Assembly: GCA_910585965.1 (NCBI GenBank)
Contig: CAJUHH010000016.1
Span: 1 to 64,000 of the forward strand
Source: an uncultured Lachnospiraceae bacterium
GTDB lineage: Bacteria > Bacillota > Clostridia > Lachnospirales > Lachnospiraceae
Direction: 5' to 3'
Length of the DNA stretch: 64,000 nt
In this document: positions 1-9,488 of the stretch, piece by piece
How positions within the stretch are numbered: the first letter of the stretch is position 1
Layout: every line of letters begins with the position of its first letter
Made by a program: the position numbers and the translations under genes
Notes under the pieces: model-generated
The model's input: only the letters and a program-made list of their open reading frames with translations
What the model was told of the DNA's origin: nothing
Databases searched by the model: none

Positions 1-46
1 GTTCGTCCTGCTGCCGTTTTTTCTTATTTCGTCGGCAACGAAATTG

Positions 47-75
47 AGTATAGCATCTAAAAAGAATGTTGTCAA
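47..75 (-). promoter_or_regulatory. Strong sigma-A promoter reading out of the window
   Basis: On the minus strand a perfect -35 TTGACA (70-75) is followed after 17 bp by -10 TATACT (47-52). Transcription would start near position 40 and run leftwards out of the window, so the target is not visible. No ORF starts in the last 40 bases, so the target could be a stable RNA or a gene with a long leader. Confidence 0.75.
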
Positions 76-115
76 CCATAAATCTAACAAATTTTACATT
101 TTTTTTAACCATAAT

Positions 116-145
116 AAAAAAAAGCCCATTTTACGGACTTTTTTC
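116..145 (-). terminator. Intrinsic terminator of the 160-903 lipoprotein gene
   Basis: On the minus strand an A-rich stem ending in AGTCC pairs with GGGCT across a 7-nt loop and is followed by a long T run. The flanking A and T tracts make it look bidirectional. It lies 15 bp after the lipoprotein stop codon. Confidence 0.75.
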
Positions 146-159
146 CAAGTTTCCATTCA

Positions 160-903
160 CTAATTCAAAGTAAGCCGGGCTTCCTCCGAAGCATTTCTCA
201 TAAATAATTTAACCGTTTCTATCGATCCTTCCTCCCCTTCCGGTATTTCGCAGATCAAGACAAGATTTTCAGAGCCTCCCGCTGGAATCGTTCCAATATA
301 AGAAGCCAAGTCATTCTCCAACATTGTTGTCAACGCATATTTGGGCGAAGCTCCATTCAAAGATATCTTAAATTTTGTTCCCAGCGAAAGCATATCAAGG
401 TTTAAATCCTGACTGCCCGTATTTTGCACGTTGAAATTCAAGACAATAAGCTTGCAGCCCGCTGACGCGTTCATTGCAAAAACAAGGTCATCTCCCGTTG
501 CTTCCGGATAAACATCTTTCGCTTCATAACCCGCATAAGAAATAACCACCCCTTCTATGCCGCAGAATTCCTCTATGCTTTTATCCGCCTCTTCCTCCGA
601 TTCCTGAACCGTTCCTTCTTCCGATGTCTCCACATCAGCCGGCGCTTCTTCCGGTTCCTCTTCCTTCAGCTGTTCCATAGGTTCTGCCGGCTCTTCTGCC
701 GGCTCCTCTTCTATTTCCTCTTCCAGCCTGCTATGATAATTTTCATCATATTTTAACATTAGGCCTGCCGCATATTCCACAACCTGAGCATTTTGCTCTT
801 CCGTCAGCTCCGGTCCTGAAACGCCGCAAGCCGACACCGGCAATACGGCCGCCATAATTCCTATGATTCCCAACCTATGCCACTTTTTCATAATATTATT
901 CAT
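160..903 (-). CDS. Predicted lipoprotein with acidic linker and DUF4352-like domain
   Basis: 247 residues. A signal peptide (1-25) ends in the lipobox VSAC, so Cys26 should be lipidated and the protein anchored outside the membrane. Residues about 59-110 are a very acidic Glu/Pro-rich linker. The C-terminal part (about 115-247) has the alternating hydrophobic pattern and 'VQNTGSQDLNL ... IPAGGSENLVLICEIPEG' layout of DUF4352/DUF5067-like immunoglobulin-fold domains; this assignment is by pattern only. AGGAGG lies 2 nt before the ATG, which is close. It follows the response regulator and histidine kinase genes on the same strand with a 76-bp gap, so it may belong to that signalling operon as an output or accessory sensor. 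Function is not known. Confidence 0.72.
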   Translation of the reverse strand: MNNIMKKWHRLGIIGIMAAVLPVSACGVSGPELTEEQNAQVVEYAAGLMLKYDENYHSRLEEEIEEEPAEEPAEPMEQLKEEEPEEAPADVETSEEGTVQESEEEADKSIEEFCGIEGVVISYAGYEAKDVYPEATGDDLVFAMNASAGCKLIVLNFNVQNTGSQDLNLDMLSLGTKFKISLNGASPKYALTTMLENDLASYIGTIPAGGSENLVLICEIPEGEEGSIETVKLFMRNASEEARLTLN

Positions 904-979
904 GCCCTCCTCTATGATTCATAACCATGCTTTTTTTATTATACACCAGCTTTCCTTTTCTGAAAAGAGCAAGCTAAAG

Positions 980-2467
980 CTAATTTGTCTCCAATTCAAA
1001 CCAGAAAGCAACTCCATTATCATAATTTATTACTCCATAATTTTGATTCATGGATTCCATAATCGCCCGGACAATAGATAATCCAATTCCGCTTCCTCCA
1101 TACTCCCGCGTCCTCGCCTTATCCACTTTATAGAATTTTTCCCATAAATGAGCCAAGCTTTCCTCTGGAATCGGCTCCCCTGTATTAAAAACAGAAACCC
1201 TTACTTTATGATCCATTCGAATCAACTTGACATCTATAATTTTATCTCCGGCAGCATAATTAATGGCATTGCTAAAATAATTGCCGAATACTTCTTCTAT
1301 CTTAAATTCATCCGCCCATACATAAACTGCCTCAGCAAACTGATCAAAACGGATTTGAATCCCTTTCTGCTTTGTCAATATTTCCACCGACTGAATATAG
1401 TTTTTAATAAGGGCGGCAATATCAAACCGTTCCATGGAAATGATATCGTTCCCGAATTCCAGCTGGTTCAGCGTCAACAGCTTCTTTACCATATTATTCA
1501 TTTTGGCAGCTTCATCAATAATAACATCGCAATAAAACTCCCGGCTTTCCGCATCATCGTTAATCCCCTCTTTCAGCCCTTCCGCATAGCCCTGGATCAG
1601 CGCAATGGGCGTCTTCAGTTCATGGGAAACGCTCGCCAGGAATTCTTTCCGCATCTCATCGATCTCATTTTTATGCTCAATATCCTTCTGTAATTCATTA
1701 TTGGCCGTTTTTAGCTCGGATATCGTTGTCTCCAGCGTATTAGAAAGTTCGTTGATATTATTTCCAAGAAGCTCGATCTCTGTCTTGCTGCTTCCGCAAT
1801 ATTTGGCATCAAAATCCAGCCTTGCCATACGTTCGGAAATCTCTGTCAGCTCCAATATCGGCTCCGTCACTTTGCTCGATACTCTCACAATAATAATACC
1901 GCTGATAACCATCGCCGCCACTCCGATATAGGCCAGCAGCCGGTTCGCTATTGCAACGCTGTCCTTGATCCCTTCCAATGCCGAGCGGAAAAGAAATATG
2001 TTTCCATTATCAAAGACACCCCATATTTCGATATACTCCGTCTGTGTACGGGAGTCCACGATCCTCTGTATCGTGTAATTTTCTTCCGTTTCCAGAATAG
2101 CAGCTCCTGTTTCCTCCTCAAAATTGTGAAAAAAATTCTCCCACAACCTTTTACTCATGATTTCCTGGTCATTTCTCGAGGTAATCAGCATTTGTGAATC
2201 GGTGTCCAATACAATCAGGCTAATATTATCTGTTTCGATGATTTTTTGAAGCTGTATGTCAAATTGCTCTGTCATTGCATTACCCGCACTAAAAGCGCGA
2301 TTTACAACTGTGTATGCATTTTTTAAAGCTCCCATTTTATCCCTCATGTAAAATTTACCAAGAAATGTGCTGTTGGTAAACCAGCAGAGCAAAATAGTCG
2401 CGGACATCAGCCCTATAAATATCATTGCAAACTGCTTTTTTATGGAATATTTCATCTGAATAACCAT
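980..2467 (-). CDS. Sensor histidine kinase (HAMP-HisKA-HATPase)
   Basis: 495 residues, membrane-bound OmpR-partner kinase. A membrane segment at about 13-31 and a second at about 177-195 enclose an extracellular sensor region of about 145 residues. A HAMP domain (about 195-250) and a short coiled coil follow. The H-box SHELKTP carries the phosphorylated His282. The ATPase domain (about 385-495) shows the N-box around EEVFGNYFSNAINYA and the G-box GGSGIGLSIV. It lies 36 bp downstream of the response regulator gene and is surely its partner. The start is an ATG preceded by GGGAGAAAGGC. The stimulus cannot be read from the sequence; the layout resembles PhoR/VanS-type envelope sensors. Confidence 0.92.
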   Translation of the reverse strand: MVIQMKYSIKKQFAMIFIGLMSATILLCWFTNSTFLGKFYMRDKMGALKNAYTVVNRAFSAGNAMTEQFDIQLQKIIETDNISLIVLDTDSQMLITSRNDQEIMSKRLWENFFHNFEEETGAAILETEENYTIQRIVDSRTQTEYIEIWGVFDNGNIFLFRSALEGIKDSVAIANRLLAYIGVAAMVISGIIIVRVSSKVTEPILELTEISERMARLDFDAKYCGSSKTEIELLGNNINELSNTLETTISELKTANNELQKDIEHKNEIDEMRKEFLASVSHELKTPIALIQGYAEGLKEGINDDAESREFYCDVIIDEAAKMNNMVKKLLTLNQLEFGNDIISMERFDIAALIKNYIQSVEILTKQKGIQIRFDQFAEAVYVWADEFKIEEVFGNYFSNAINYAAGDKIIDVKLIRMDHKVRVSVFNTGEPIPEESLAHLWEKFYKVDKARTREYGGSGIGLSIVRAIMESMNQNYGVINYDNGVAFWFELETN

Positions 2468-2503
2468 GCCTTTCTCCCAGCCTGCAAGTTTTTGTTCCTA
2501 TCA

Positions 2504-3181
2504 TTATTCCACTTCAAATTTATAGCCCATCCCCCAAATAGTTTTAATCAGATTTCCTTTATCCCCCATTTTGCTGCGAAGCTTTTTTACATGCGTATCG
2601 ATTGTCCTCGCGTCCCCGAAATAATCATAATTCCATACGCTGTTTAATATTTTTTCACGGGAAAGGGCGATCCCCTTATTTTCCATAAAATAGGACAAAA
2701 GCTCAAATTCCTTATAACTTAAATCTACCTGCCTGCCGTCAATCATCACAAGATGAGCTGCTTTATCCAACTGTATCCCTCCGGCATCCAGCGCTCCGTC
2801 CGCGCTGACCTGGCTTGTCCTGCGGAGAATTGCCTCCACTCTGGCAACCAATATTTTAGGGCTGAAAGGTTTTGAAATATATTCATCTACCCCCAGTTGG
2901 AATCCCAGCAGCTCATCCCTTTCGTCACTTTTTGCAGTCAGCATAATAATCGGGACTTTGGAATATGCGCGGATCTCCTTGCATACTTCCCAACCATCCA
3001 TCTTCGGCATCATCACATCCAAAATGACCAGCGCAAAATCCTTTTGTCCAAAAAAAAGATCCAATGCCATGCTGCCATCCTCTGCTTCCACAACCTCATA
3101 ATTATTTTTGACGAGAAAATCCTTCACCAGCTTCCTCATCCGGCTTTCATCATCCACCACTAAAATTTTCAGCCTTTCCAT
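2504..3181 (-). CDS. OmpR-family response regulator
   Basis: 225 residues. The receiver domain (1-120) has the acidic pocket DDE at 10-12, phospho-acceptor Asp55 in VILDVMMP, the conserved TA pair (MLTAKSD) and Lys in SKPF. The winged-helix DNA-binding domain (about 128-225) ends in the typical DTHVKKLRSKMGD ... TIWGMGYKFE. I chose the ATG at 3181 because AAGGAG lies 11 nt before it and the protein then begins with the normal MERLKILVVDDE. A longer reading frame upstream (to 3292) overlaps the preceding gene and adds a non-homologous extension. Paired with the kinase at 980-2467. Confidence 0.94.
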   Translation of the reverse strand: MERLKILVVDDESRMRKLVKDFLVKNNYEVVEAEDGSMALDLFFGQKDFALVILDVMMPKMDGWEVCKEIRAYSKVPIIMLTAKSDERDELLGFQLGVDEYISKPFSPKILVARVEAILRRTSQVSADGALDAGGIQLDKAAHLVMIDGRQVDLSYKEFELLSYFMENKGIALSREKILNSVWNYDYFGDARTIDTHVKKLRSKMGDKGNLIKTIWGMGYKFEVE

Positions 3182-3284
3182 AATATCACAAACTCCTTCT
3201 TGCAAACCTTTTTTCGATATTATCCAAGCATCTATTTCTAATTGGTTTTTAGTATAACCGCAAATTATGTTAAAATTGTGAATT

Positions 3285-3839
3285 TCACTCATCTATCATA
3301 AGATTTCTTTCCTTTTCCCGAATTTCTTTCTCCCTTTCCGACAATTCCTGTTCCCATTGGGCATATTTATTTACCAGATTGCGCTTGTAATTCAGCACAT
3401 TGGGATGTTCGCTTGTATAAGCTATGTAAAACATAAAGCACACAGCTAACACGAGTACCACGTTCAAAATAATGGAAGTTACCAGGCCTTTTTTTGTATT
3501 GCTTTTATTTTTTTCCTGAATCCTCGGTTCCGGCACTCTGATGTCATCCCCGACGCGATGGGCAAACACGGTATATAACGCAACAGGCGGGACTTCCTCT
3601 GCCAGATCAGGACGTTTGTTCAGCTCCTTCTGCAGCCTCTTCAAATATTCCCATCCGATCGGCGTAACAAATACACGGCTTTCTATCGCTTTCTTATAAA
3701 CCAGCAGCATATTTTCCGGTTTTCCCAAATCCATATGCTGTTCCAAATATTCAATTTTTTTCTCTTCCTGCCTCGCGATCTCCGCATCCTCCGCTGTGCC
3801 AAAGCAGTACCCTTTTACGATATTATTATTTTCACTCAT
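3285..3839 (-). CDS. Single-pass membrane protein of unknown function
   Basis: 184 residues. The first 110 residues are soluble and likely cytoplasmic, with a helical, charged composition. One membrane segment spans about 118-141. The outer tail of about 40 residues ends in a very charged coiled-coil-like stretch (SEREKEIREKERN). I do not recognise a named family. It lies 103 bp upstream of the response regulator gene on the same strand and may be co-transcribed with the two-component system. The start ATG is preceded by GGAAAATCGGG. A role in the same envelope-sensing pathway is only inferred from position. Confidence 0.68.
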   Translation of the reverse strand: MSENNNIVKGYCFGTAEDAEIARQEEKKIEYLEQHMDLGKPENMLLVYKKAIESRVFVTPIGWEYLKRLQKELNKRPDLAEEVPPVALYTVFAHRVGDDIRVPEPRIQEKNKSNTKKGLVTSIILNVVLVLAVCFMFYIAYTSEHPNVLNYKRNLVNKYAQWEQELSEREKEIREKERNLMIDE

Positions 3840-3912
3840 CCCGATTTTCCTTATTTCACTTGAATCATGTCCTTGTATCGAACAGGAAGGTGTCCCGTCT
3901 TTCCGCGTTTAG

Positions 3913-3938
3913 AAAAGGGAAGCCTTAACTTCCCTTTT
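3913..3938 (-). terminator. Intrinsic terminator after the 184-residue gene's upstream neighbour
   Basis: Stem AAAAGGGAAG / CTTCCCTTTT with a 6-nt loop, followed by T residues on both strands. It sits between the chemoreceptor stop (3979) and the 184-residue gene start (3839), so it ends the chemoreceptor transcript. Confidence 0.75.
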
Positions 3939-3978
3939 ACAGCCATTTTATCAGCTTTTCTGTTATCCCTTTGCCTGC

Positions 3979-5697
3979 TTATAGTTTGAATATCTCCACA
4001 TGTTTTTCCAGGCTGTCCGATACTTTTTTCAGTTGCTCTGAATTTTCCGATATGTTGGATACCACACTGGCCACTTCCGTCACCGCCGCAGATGCCTCTT
4101 CCGTGCTGGCCGCATTTTCTTCCGCAATAGCTGTCAGATTCTGCACAATATCAACCACATTGATTCTGGCCGCATCCATTTTTCCGGTTTTTTGCGCAAT
4201 TGCAGTAATTCCTTCTATGGAACTGTCGATTCCGCTTTTCACTTGCCGGAAAATATGATTGGTCTTATCTACATTTTCGCTTTGCTGTCCGATAATATCC
4301 CTTACTACATCCATCGTTTCCACAGCCTTTTCCGAATCCCTGATCAAAGAATTGACAATGGCTTCGATCTGCTTCGCCGATTCATCGGACTGCTCCGCCA
4401 GTTTCTGTATCTGGGACGCCACTACGGCAAAGCCGCGCCCCTGTTCGCCGGCTCTCGCCGCTTCTATCGATGCATTTAAAGACAAAAGATTGGTTTCCTC
4501 GGCAATCGATGTAATAATCTCGGTAGCTTCCCGGATCTTGACGGCAGACTGGTTGGTGGTATTGGTCTGCCCGTAAATAACCTCTATAGCATCTTTGGTT
4601 TTCTGGTTAATTTCCTCCAGATTTTCCAATATTTCCATCGCATCGTCGCTGGATCTGCGTATCGCGGAAGCATTATCCCTTAAATTTTCCACTTCTATAT
4701 TCGTTTCTTCCACCATGCTTCCCATCAGGATTACATTCTCTGTGGCTTTCTGCGTTTCTTCCGCCTGGGAGGTCGCTCCGTCTGCGATTTCCGTCACAGT
4801 CTTCTCCACTTCCCCCATATTTTCCGCTGTGTTTTCCGCATTCGCATTCAAATCCTCGGATGCATGGTATATTTCCAGACTTTCTGCCTTGATCCCCTCT
4901 GCCATTTTCCGAAGGTTCTCCCTCAATCTGGCAATCGCCCGGCTCATGCTTCCCGTCTCGTCTTTTCTGCGGTTCAGTTTGTCTTGTACCGCGCTTTCCG
5001 TAAAGTCCATATCTGCCATTTTTACTACAATATCCGTGATCTTATGAATAGGATTGACTGTAATTCCTGTTATCCACAGCCCGAGCAGCCCGAAAAAGAC
5101 CAAGGCAAATACAGCCGTTGTGCCAGTTCTTTTCAGTATATAATTCACTACCGTGAAAACCTCTTCCTCGTCTGCCGATATGACCAATATGTAGCTGGCA
5201 TCCACGCCCACATAATATGCAGCATATTTGGTAACGCCCTTAAATTCATAGCCGACCACGTCCGGTTCCGGTATCTTTCCTGAAGAAATATCCGACACCA
5301 GTTTTTTCACCACTTCATTTTCTACCGGCTGGCCTATTTTATCTGCCGTCGGATGATAAAGCATCGTTCCCTGGGCATTCACCAGATAAGCATAGCTGGA
5401 TGCCACGCCGTTGATCGACACGTGTCCGATCAAATCCTTTAACTTGGCGGCATCCAGGACATTCCCCTCTGCCCGGACAGCCATATCCAGCATTTCGCCA
5501 TATGCATTCACCACATCGTTCATATAATTACGGTTCACACCTGACAGCTCTTCCTTCGTAGCCGGTATAATCGCTATGAGAAACAGCGCGGAAACCATAA
5601 CGATTGTTCCGATCAACAATGCCACAATTCTTGTTCTGATAGAACTTAACACATTTACCTTCAAACCTTTTTCTTCTTTACTTTCCAAAACTCGCAT
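3979..5697 (-). CDS. Methyl-accepting chemotaxis protein
   Basis: 572 residues. Membrane segment 1 at about 24-46, an extracellular ligand-binding region of about 140 residues with a Cache-like layout ('[21 protein letters not shown]' is typical), membrane segment 2 at about 186-212, HAMP at about 213-268, then the long helical signalling domain. The conserved hairpin tip is present ([21 protein letters not shown]), so it should couple to CheA/CheW. It starts 8 bp after the Uma2 gene stop, with AGGGAGG overlapping that gap, so the two are probably co-transcribed. No flagellar or cheA/cheW gene is in the window, but a CheY and a CheX-like gene occur at 50-51 kb. Confidence 0.93.
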   Translation of the reverse strand: MRVLESKEEKGLKVNVLSSIRTRIVALLIGTIVMVSALFLIAIIPATKEELSGVNRNYMNDVVNAYGEMLDMAVRAEGNVLDAAKLKDLIGHVSINGVASSYAYLVNAQGTMLYHPTADKIGQPVENEVVKKLVSDISSGKIPEPDVVGYEFKGVTKYAAYYVGVDASYILVISADEEEVFTVVNYILKRTGTTAVFALVFFGLLGLWITGITVNPIHKITDIVVKMADMDFTESAVQDKLNRRKDETGSMSRAIARLRENLRKMAEGIKAESLEIYHASEDLNANAENTAENMGEVEKTVTEIADGATSQAEETQKATENVILMGSMVEETNIEVENLRDNASAIRRSSDDAMEILENLEEINQKTKDAIEVIYGQTNTTNQSAVKIREATEIITSIAEETNLLSLNASIEAARAGEQGRGFAVVASQIQKLAEQSDESAKQIEAIVNSLIRDSEKAVETMDVVRDIIGQQSENVDKTNHIFRQVKSGIDSSIEGITAIAQKTGKMDAARINVVDIVQNLTAIAEENAASTEEASAAVTEVASVVSNISENSEQLKKVSDSLEKHVEIFKL

Positions 5698-5705
5698 CCC
5701 TCCCT

Positions 5706-6239
5706 CTACTGCACTTTTACGGAAAATCCCTCATAAATCCCAACTGGCGCATTTTCTCCAAATGAATATTGTTCCATTGTTTCTTTTTCAAATCTGTATG
5801 CCATAATCAAATCCTTCGCAGGATCGACAATCCAATATTCCCTGACACCAGAAGTACGATATTTAAAGAGTTTTGTAAAGTAGTCCATCGCTTTGCTTCC
5901 CTGCGAAACAATCTCAATGATCCAATCCGGCGCTCCATTGCACCCCTGATCGGTCAGCTTATCCGGATTGCAGATCACAGATATATCAGGTTCTACATAA
6001 TTTTGATTGTTTTCATTCAAAAATACTGCAAAAGGGGCTAAGTATACTTTGCATTTGCCGCCTTCTGCCTCAATATATTCCGCTATTTTCTTTGCTAATG
6101 AAAAAGAAATATCCTGATGTCTCCTATTCGGCGGAGCCATAGAATAAATCTTCCCGTCGATTATTTCCGCTCGTTTTCCATCCGGCAAAGCATAGATATC
6201 ATTTATCGTATAAATTTCTTCTTTCCTGACTGCTTCCAT
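5706..6239 (-). CDS. Uma2-family (DUF820) PD-(D/E)XK-fold protein, copy 1
   Basis: 177 residues from the ATG at 6239, which has AAGGAGG 9 nt upstream. Family landmarks are visible: '[21 protein letters not shown]', the acidic strand [17 protein letters not shown] and VREYWIVDP. The fold is restriction-endonuclease-like, but the cellular role of the family is not established. The reading frame stays open upstream through a 48-bp tandem repeat into ssrA and encodes a 16-residue repeat there; I treat that as untranslated because the homologous start (ME/MD..KEEIYTI) is at 6239. No promoter is evident between ssrA and this gene, so it may be read from the ssrA promoter. Three paralogues lie elsewhere in the window. 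Confidence 0.85.
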   Translation of the reverse strand: MEAVRKEEIYTINDIYALPDGKRAEIIDGKIYSMAPPNRRHQDISFSLAKKIAEYIEAEGGKCKVYLAPFAVFLNENNQNYVEPDISVICNPDKLTDQGCNGAPDWIIEIVSQGSKAMDYFTKLFKYRTSGVREYWIVDPAKDLIMAYRFEKETMEQYSFGENAPVGIYEGFSVKVQ

Positions 6240-6242
6240 ATC

Positions 6243-6403
6243 TGGGTCCCTCCTTACCAGGGGTGCGTGATAAGGAATCCTCCCACTTCGTGGGTCCCTC
6301 CTTACCAGGGGTATGTGATAAGGAATCCTCCCACTTCGTGGGTCCCTCCTTACCAGGGGTATGTGATAAGGAATCCTCCCACTTCGTGGGTCCCTCCTTA
6401 CCA
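6243..6403 (-). repeat. 48-bp tandem repeat, 3.35 copies, between ssrA and Uma2
   Basis: Units at 6243-6290, 6291-6338, 6339-6386 and a partial unit at 6387-6403. Copies 2 and 3 are identical; copy 1 differs at two bases. On the minus strand each unit holds TAAGGAGGGACCCA and GGGAGG, both ribosome-binding-site-like, plus a short CCCAC-GAA-GTGGG hairpin at each junction. The last unit supplies the ribosome binding site of the Uma2 gene. The array begins 7 bp after the tmRNA 3' end. 48 is a multiple of 3, so the frame stays open through it. Confidence 0.95.
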
Positions 6404-6410
6404 CAAATAA

Positions 6411-6747
6411 TGGAATAGGCGGGAGTCGAACCCGCGTCCAAAGACCCATTCCCTGTCCTTCTACTATCATAGTCAATTATATTTCATTCCCTCCTATATT
6501 GGGAAATTGACAGCCCAATATATTCAGTAGCTTCATATTACGCCCATAAGCTCAAAGCTTTGCCTATGTCGTTTCCCGCATCGTCGATGCCCGGTTCCTG
6601 ACGTGCGGGTGCGCCAGGGCGGACAGCTGCCTTTAGGCAGCGAATGCTAAATTATCTTCAGCGTTTATATTTAGATTCGCGATTTGACGCATCGCCTGCG
6701 GATAGCTTCTCCAGCTGCAAGACCCCTGTCGAAACCTTTACTATCCC
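6411..6747 (-). ncRNA. ssrA: Transfer-messenger RNA (tmRNA)
   Basis: Rescues stalled ribosomes with SmpB. The 5' end GGGATAG pairs with the 3' end CTATTCC (one G-U), forming the tRNA-like acceptor stem. The T arm GGACGCGGGTTCGACTCCCG and the 5' motif GGTTTCGACAGGGG are typical. The tag frame (6633-6680) starts at the resume codon GCG and encodes ANLNINAEDNLAFAA before TAA, ending in the usual small-residue degron. The 3' CCA is not encoded: the genome reads ATTA, so CCA must be added. About 50 nt lie between the predicted transcription start and 6747, implying 5' processing. smpB is the upstream neighbour. Confidence 0.95.
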
Positions 6748-6803
6748 TTGTTTCATACAGCTATTCTTTGTTTTTTCTTTAAAAACTTCCCAGATATGTT
6801 TTT

Positions 6804-6832
6804 ATTATATAATATTTTGCCGTGGAATTCAA
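6804..6832 (-). promoter_or_regulatory. ssrA promoter
   Basis: TTGAAT (6827-6832), 17-bp spacer, TATAAT (6804-6809) on the minus strand. The -35 starts 4 bp after the smpB stop codon. Start of transcription is expected near 6797, giving a leader of about 50 nt to be trimmed from tmRNA. Confidence 0.8.
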
Positions 6833-6836
6833 TTCA

Positions 6837-7301
6837 TTATCCTCTCATTTTTATTTTCAGTTCTTTTTCCGCCTCCCTTCTCTGATCTTTTTTCGCAATG
6901 TCCTGGCGCTTATCATATAGTTTTTTGCCCTTCGCCAGCCCTATCTCCACTTTTGCCTTTCCATCTTTAAAATATACTTGCAAAGGCACAAGCGTATATC
7001 CTTTTTCTGCTATTTTCCCCATGAGTTTATTGATTTCTTTTTTGTGCAGAAGCAGTTTCTTAACCCGAAGCGGGTCCTTATTAAAAATATTGCCTTTCTC
7101 GTAAGGACTCACATGCATCCCATAGGCAAAGATTTCCCCGTTTTCTATGCGGATAAAAGATTCCTTAATGCTGCATTTCCCCATGCGCATTGATTTTACC
7201 TCCGTGCCATGCAGCACGATCCCCGCTTCGTATTTTTCTTCTATAAAATAGTCGTGATACGCTTTCTTATTGTTAGCGACCAGCTTCATTGCCTCACTCA
7301 T
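6837..7301 (-). CDS. smpB: SsrA-binding protein SmpB
   Basis: 154 residues, the normal length. It binds the tRNA-like domain of tmRNA and loads it into stalled ribosomes. Recognised by [20 protein letters not shown], the GTEVKSMR segment, [11 protein letters not shown] and the basic C-terminal tail that enters the mRNA channel. The start at 7301 is chosen because GGAGG lies 9 nt before it, inside the end of rnr; the two genes overlap by 8 bp (ATGAGTGA), suggesting translational coupling. The order secG-rnr-smpB-ssrA is a classical quality-control cluster, and the ssrA product is its RNA partner. Confidence 0.97.
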   Translation of the reverse strand: MSEAMKLVANNKKAYHDYFIEEKYEAGIVLHGTEVKSMRMGKCSIKESFIRIENGEIFAYGMHVSPYEKGNIFNKDPLRVKKLLLHKKEINKLMGKIAEKGYTLVPLQVYFKDGKAKVEIGLAKGKKLYDKRQDIAKKDQRREAEKELKIKMRG

Positions 7302-9426
7302 CGCAATCATCCTCCACAAAATCCACCGTTCTCGCGAAACGATCCGTTCTCTCTACTACAATGGATATTCTCTGTCCGAGTTTATATTTTTTCCCGGTAT
7401 CCCTTCCCACCATCTCATAATTGGCTTCATCATAGTAAAAATAGTCGCCTTTTAAAACAGATACATGGATCAGTCCTTCTATCGTATTCGGAAGTTCCAC
7501 ATAAAGCCCCCAGCTCGTAATGCCGGAAATAACGCCTTCATAATGTTCCCCGATATGGCTTTCCATATATTCCGTCTTTTTCAGTTTATCTGTCTCCCTT
7601 TCTGCCTCCTCGGCCCGCCGTTCCATTTTAGAAGAACGTTCTGCCACATGGGGCAGGATCGCCTCGTAATGATCGATGCGATTTCCCTTTAACCGATTCC
7701 GCAAATGTTCCTTGATGATCCTGTGTATCTGCAGATCCGGGTATCTTCGGATCGGGGATGTAAAGTGGCAGTAGTATTGGCAGGCCAGGCCAAAATGCCC
7801 CGTGCAGTCCACGGAATACCTGGCCTGTTTCATGCTGCGCAGAGCCAGTCTGCTGATCAAAGCTTCCTCCGGCGTTCCTTCCGCTTTTCCAAGCAGTTTC
7901 TGTATTTCCTTCGGATGCACCTCATCCTTGGCCGTTTTCATGCCGTATCCGAAATTACTGATAAAAATGCCAAGCTGGTTAATTTTCTCCGGATCCGGGT
8001 TATCATGGGTTCTGTATACAAAGGGCAGCTCCATCCAGTAAAAATGCTGGGCCACCGTCTCATTTGCCAGCAGCATAAAATCCTCGATAATCTTCGTGGC
8101 TGTATTCCTTTCATACGGTTTTACATCAATGGGCTTTCCTGCCTGATCCAGTATAATTTTGGTTTCGGGAAAATCAAAGTCTATGGATCCCCTCTTTTTC
8201 CTTTTTGCCCTGAGTATGCCGGACAAAATCTCCATTTCCTCGAACATGGGAACAAAATCCTCATACTTTTTACGTTCTTCGGGATCCTTATCTTCCAATA
8301 TTTTCTTCACGCTTGTATAGGTCATGCGCTTGTTCACGCAGATCACCGATTCCACGATCCGATAATCCTTTACTTCGCCCGCAGCATCTATCCTCATCAG
8401 GCAGCTTAATGCCAGCCTGTTTTCCCCTGCATTCAGGGAACATATGCCATTGGATAGGCGGTGGGGCAGCATAGGGATCACCCGGTCCACCAGATAAACG
8501 CTGGTTCCCCTCTTTAGAGCTTCCCTGTCCAATGCGGAATTCTCCTGCACATAATTTGTCACATCCGCAATATGAACTCCCAGGAGAAAGTCCTCCCCGT
8601 CCCTGGACAGACTTACCGCATCATCCAAATCTTTCGCATCTTCCCCGTCGATCGTCACCATAGCCATTCCGCGCAGATCCTCCCTGCCCTGCATATCAGC
8701 CTCGGACACCTCCTGTCCCACGCGGCATGCCTGGTTTAAAATCTTTTCGTCAAATTCCATAGGAATATCGAAACTTCTTACAATAGAAAGGATATCGACT
8801 CCGGGATCGTTCACATGGCCGAGAATCTCCACGACCTTCCCTTCCGGGCTTTTTCTCTCCCCGCCATAGGATGTCAGCTCCACGACGACTTTATGCCCGT
8901 CCACCGCCCCTTTGGACTGTTCATTGGGAATAAAAATATCCGTTGCCAGTTTGGTATTGTCCGGGACGACAAAACCAAAGCTCTTCCCCTTTTGGAAAGT
9001 TCCTACCACCTGCGCCGTTCCCCGCTCCAAGATCTTTACCACTTCCGCTTCCTGCCGCTTTCCGCTCTGTTCGGGCAAAAGCCTTACCTGGACGGTATCA
9101 TTATGAAAAGCGCCGTTTACCCTGTCCTCCGGGATAAACAAATCGGTTTCCCTTCCTTCCACCTCCACAAATCCAAAACCTCTGGCGTTACTGATAAAAG
9201 TCCCCTTTATCATATCTTTGCCGGGCTTTACGTATTTTCCTTTTTCCGTCATGCTGATCCGCCCTTCCTTCAAAAGCTCGTCCAGCAGCTCATGGAACTG
9301 TCCCCGCTCTTCCTTTGCCACCTGCATGAATGTGGCCATTTCTTTTTCTTTCATAGGGACATAGATTTTATCCTGTATCAGTTCGCATATGATTTTTTTT
9401 CTTTTTTCCCGCAATTGCTTATCCAT
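7294..9426 (-). CDS. rnr: Ribonuclease R
   Basis: 710 residues. 3'-5' exoribonuclease that degrades structured RNA, including mRNAs released by tmRNA. Visible parts: N-terminal helix-turn-helix-like segment (1-60), cold-shock OB domains, the RNB catalytic domain with the acidic cluster [16 protein letters not shown], and a C-terminal S1 domain ([20 protein letters not shown]). The start at 9426 (MDKQLREKR) gives the family's normal N-terminus. The frame remains open another 120 codons upstream, but that stretch crosses a terminator and runs antisense-in-frame through secG, so it is not coding. The ribosome binding site (GGGTAAGAAG) is weak. It overlaps smpB. Confidence 0.95.
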   Translation of the reverse strand: MDKQLREKRKKIICELIQDKIYVPMKEKEMATFMQVAKEERGQFHELLDELLKEGRISMTEKGKYVKPGKDMIKGTFISNARGFGFVEVEGRETDLFIPEDRVNGAFHNDTVQVRLLPEQSGKRQEAEVVKILERGTAQVVGTFQKGKSFGFVVPDNTKLATDIFIPNEQSKGAVDGHKVVVELTSYGGERKSPEGKVVEILGHVNDPGVDILSIVRSFDIPMEFDEKILNQACRVGQEVSEADMQGREDLRGMAMVTIDGEDAKDLDDAVSLSRDGEDFLLGVHIADVTNYVQENSALDREALKRGTSVYLVDRVIPMLPHRLSNGICSLNAGENRLALSCLMRIDAAGEVKDYRIVESVICVNKRMTYTSVKKILEDKDPEERKKYEDFVPMFEEMEILSGILRAKRKKRGSIDFDFPETKIILDQAGKPIDVKPYERNTATKIIEDFMLLANETVAQHFYWMELPFVYRTHDNPDPEKINQLGIFISNFGYGMKTAKDEVHPKEIQKLLGKAEGTPEEALISRLALRSMKQARYSVDCTGHFGLACQYYCHFTSPIRRYPDLQIHRIIKEHLRNRLKGNRIDHYEAILPHVAERSSKMERRAEEAERETDKLKKTEYMESHIGEHYEGVISGITSWGLYVELPNTIEGLIHVSVLKGDYFYYDEANYEMVGRDTGKKYKLGQRISIVVERTDRFARTVDFVEDDCDE

Positions 9427-9444
9427 CTTCTTACCCTGCCATAC

Positions 9445-9474
9445 AAAAAACGCCCTTGATTTCTGCAAGAGCGC
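9445..9474 (-). terminator. Terminator/attenuator between secG and rnr
   Basis: Minus-strand stem CGCTCTTG / CAAGGGCG with a 7-nt loop, followed by TTTTTTG. It should reduce but perhaps not stop read-through from secG into rnr, which has no clear promoter of its own. Confidence 0.8.
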
Positions 9475-9488
9475 TTTCGTATCTTTCC

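Noticed and set aside
6243..6403. CRISPR array
   Set aside because: The 48-bp units are contiguous with no spacers, and no cas genes are present.
6240..6476. Longer Uma2 reading frame through the 48-bp repeats, with a 16-residue repeat
   Set aside because: It runs into the tmRNA gene; the paralogues start at the equivalent of 6239, where there is a good ribosome site.
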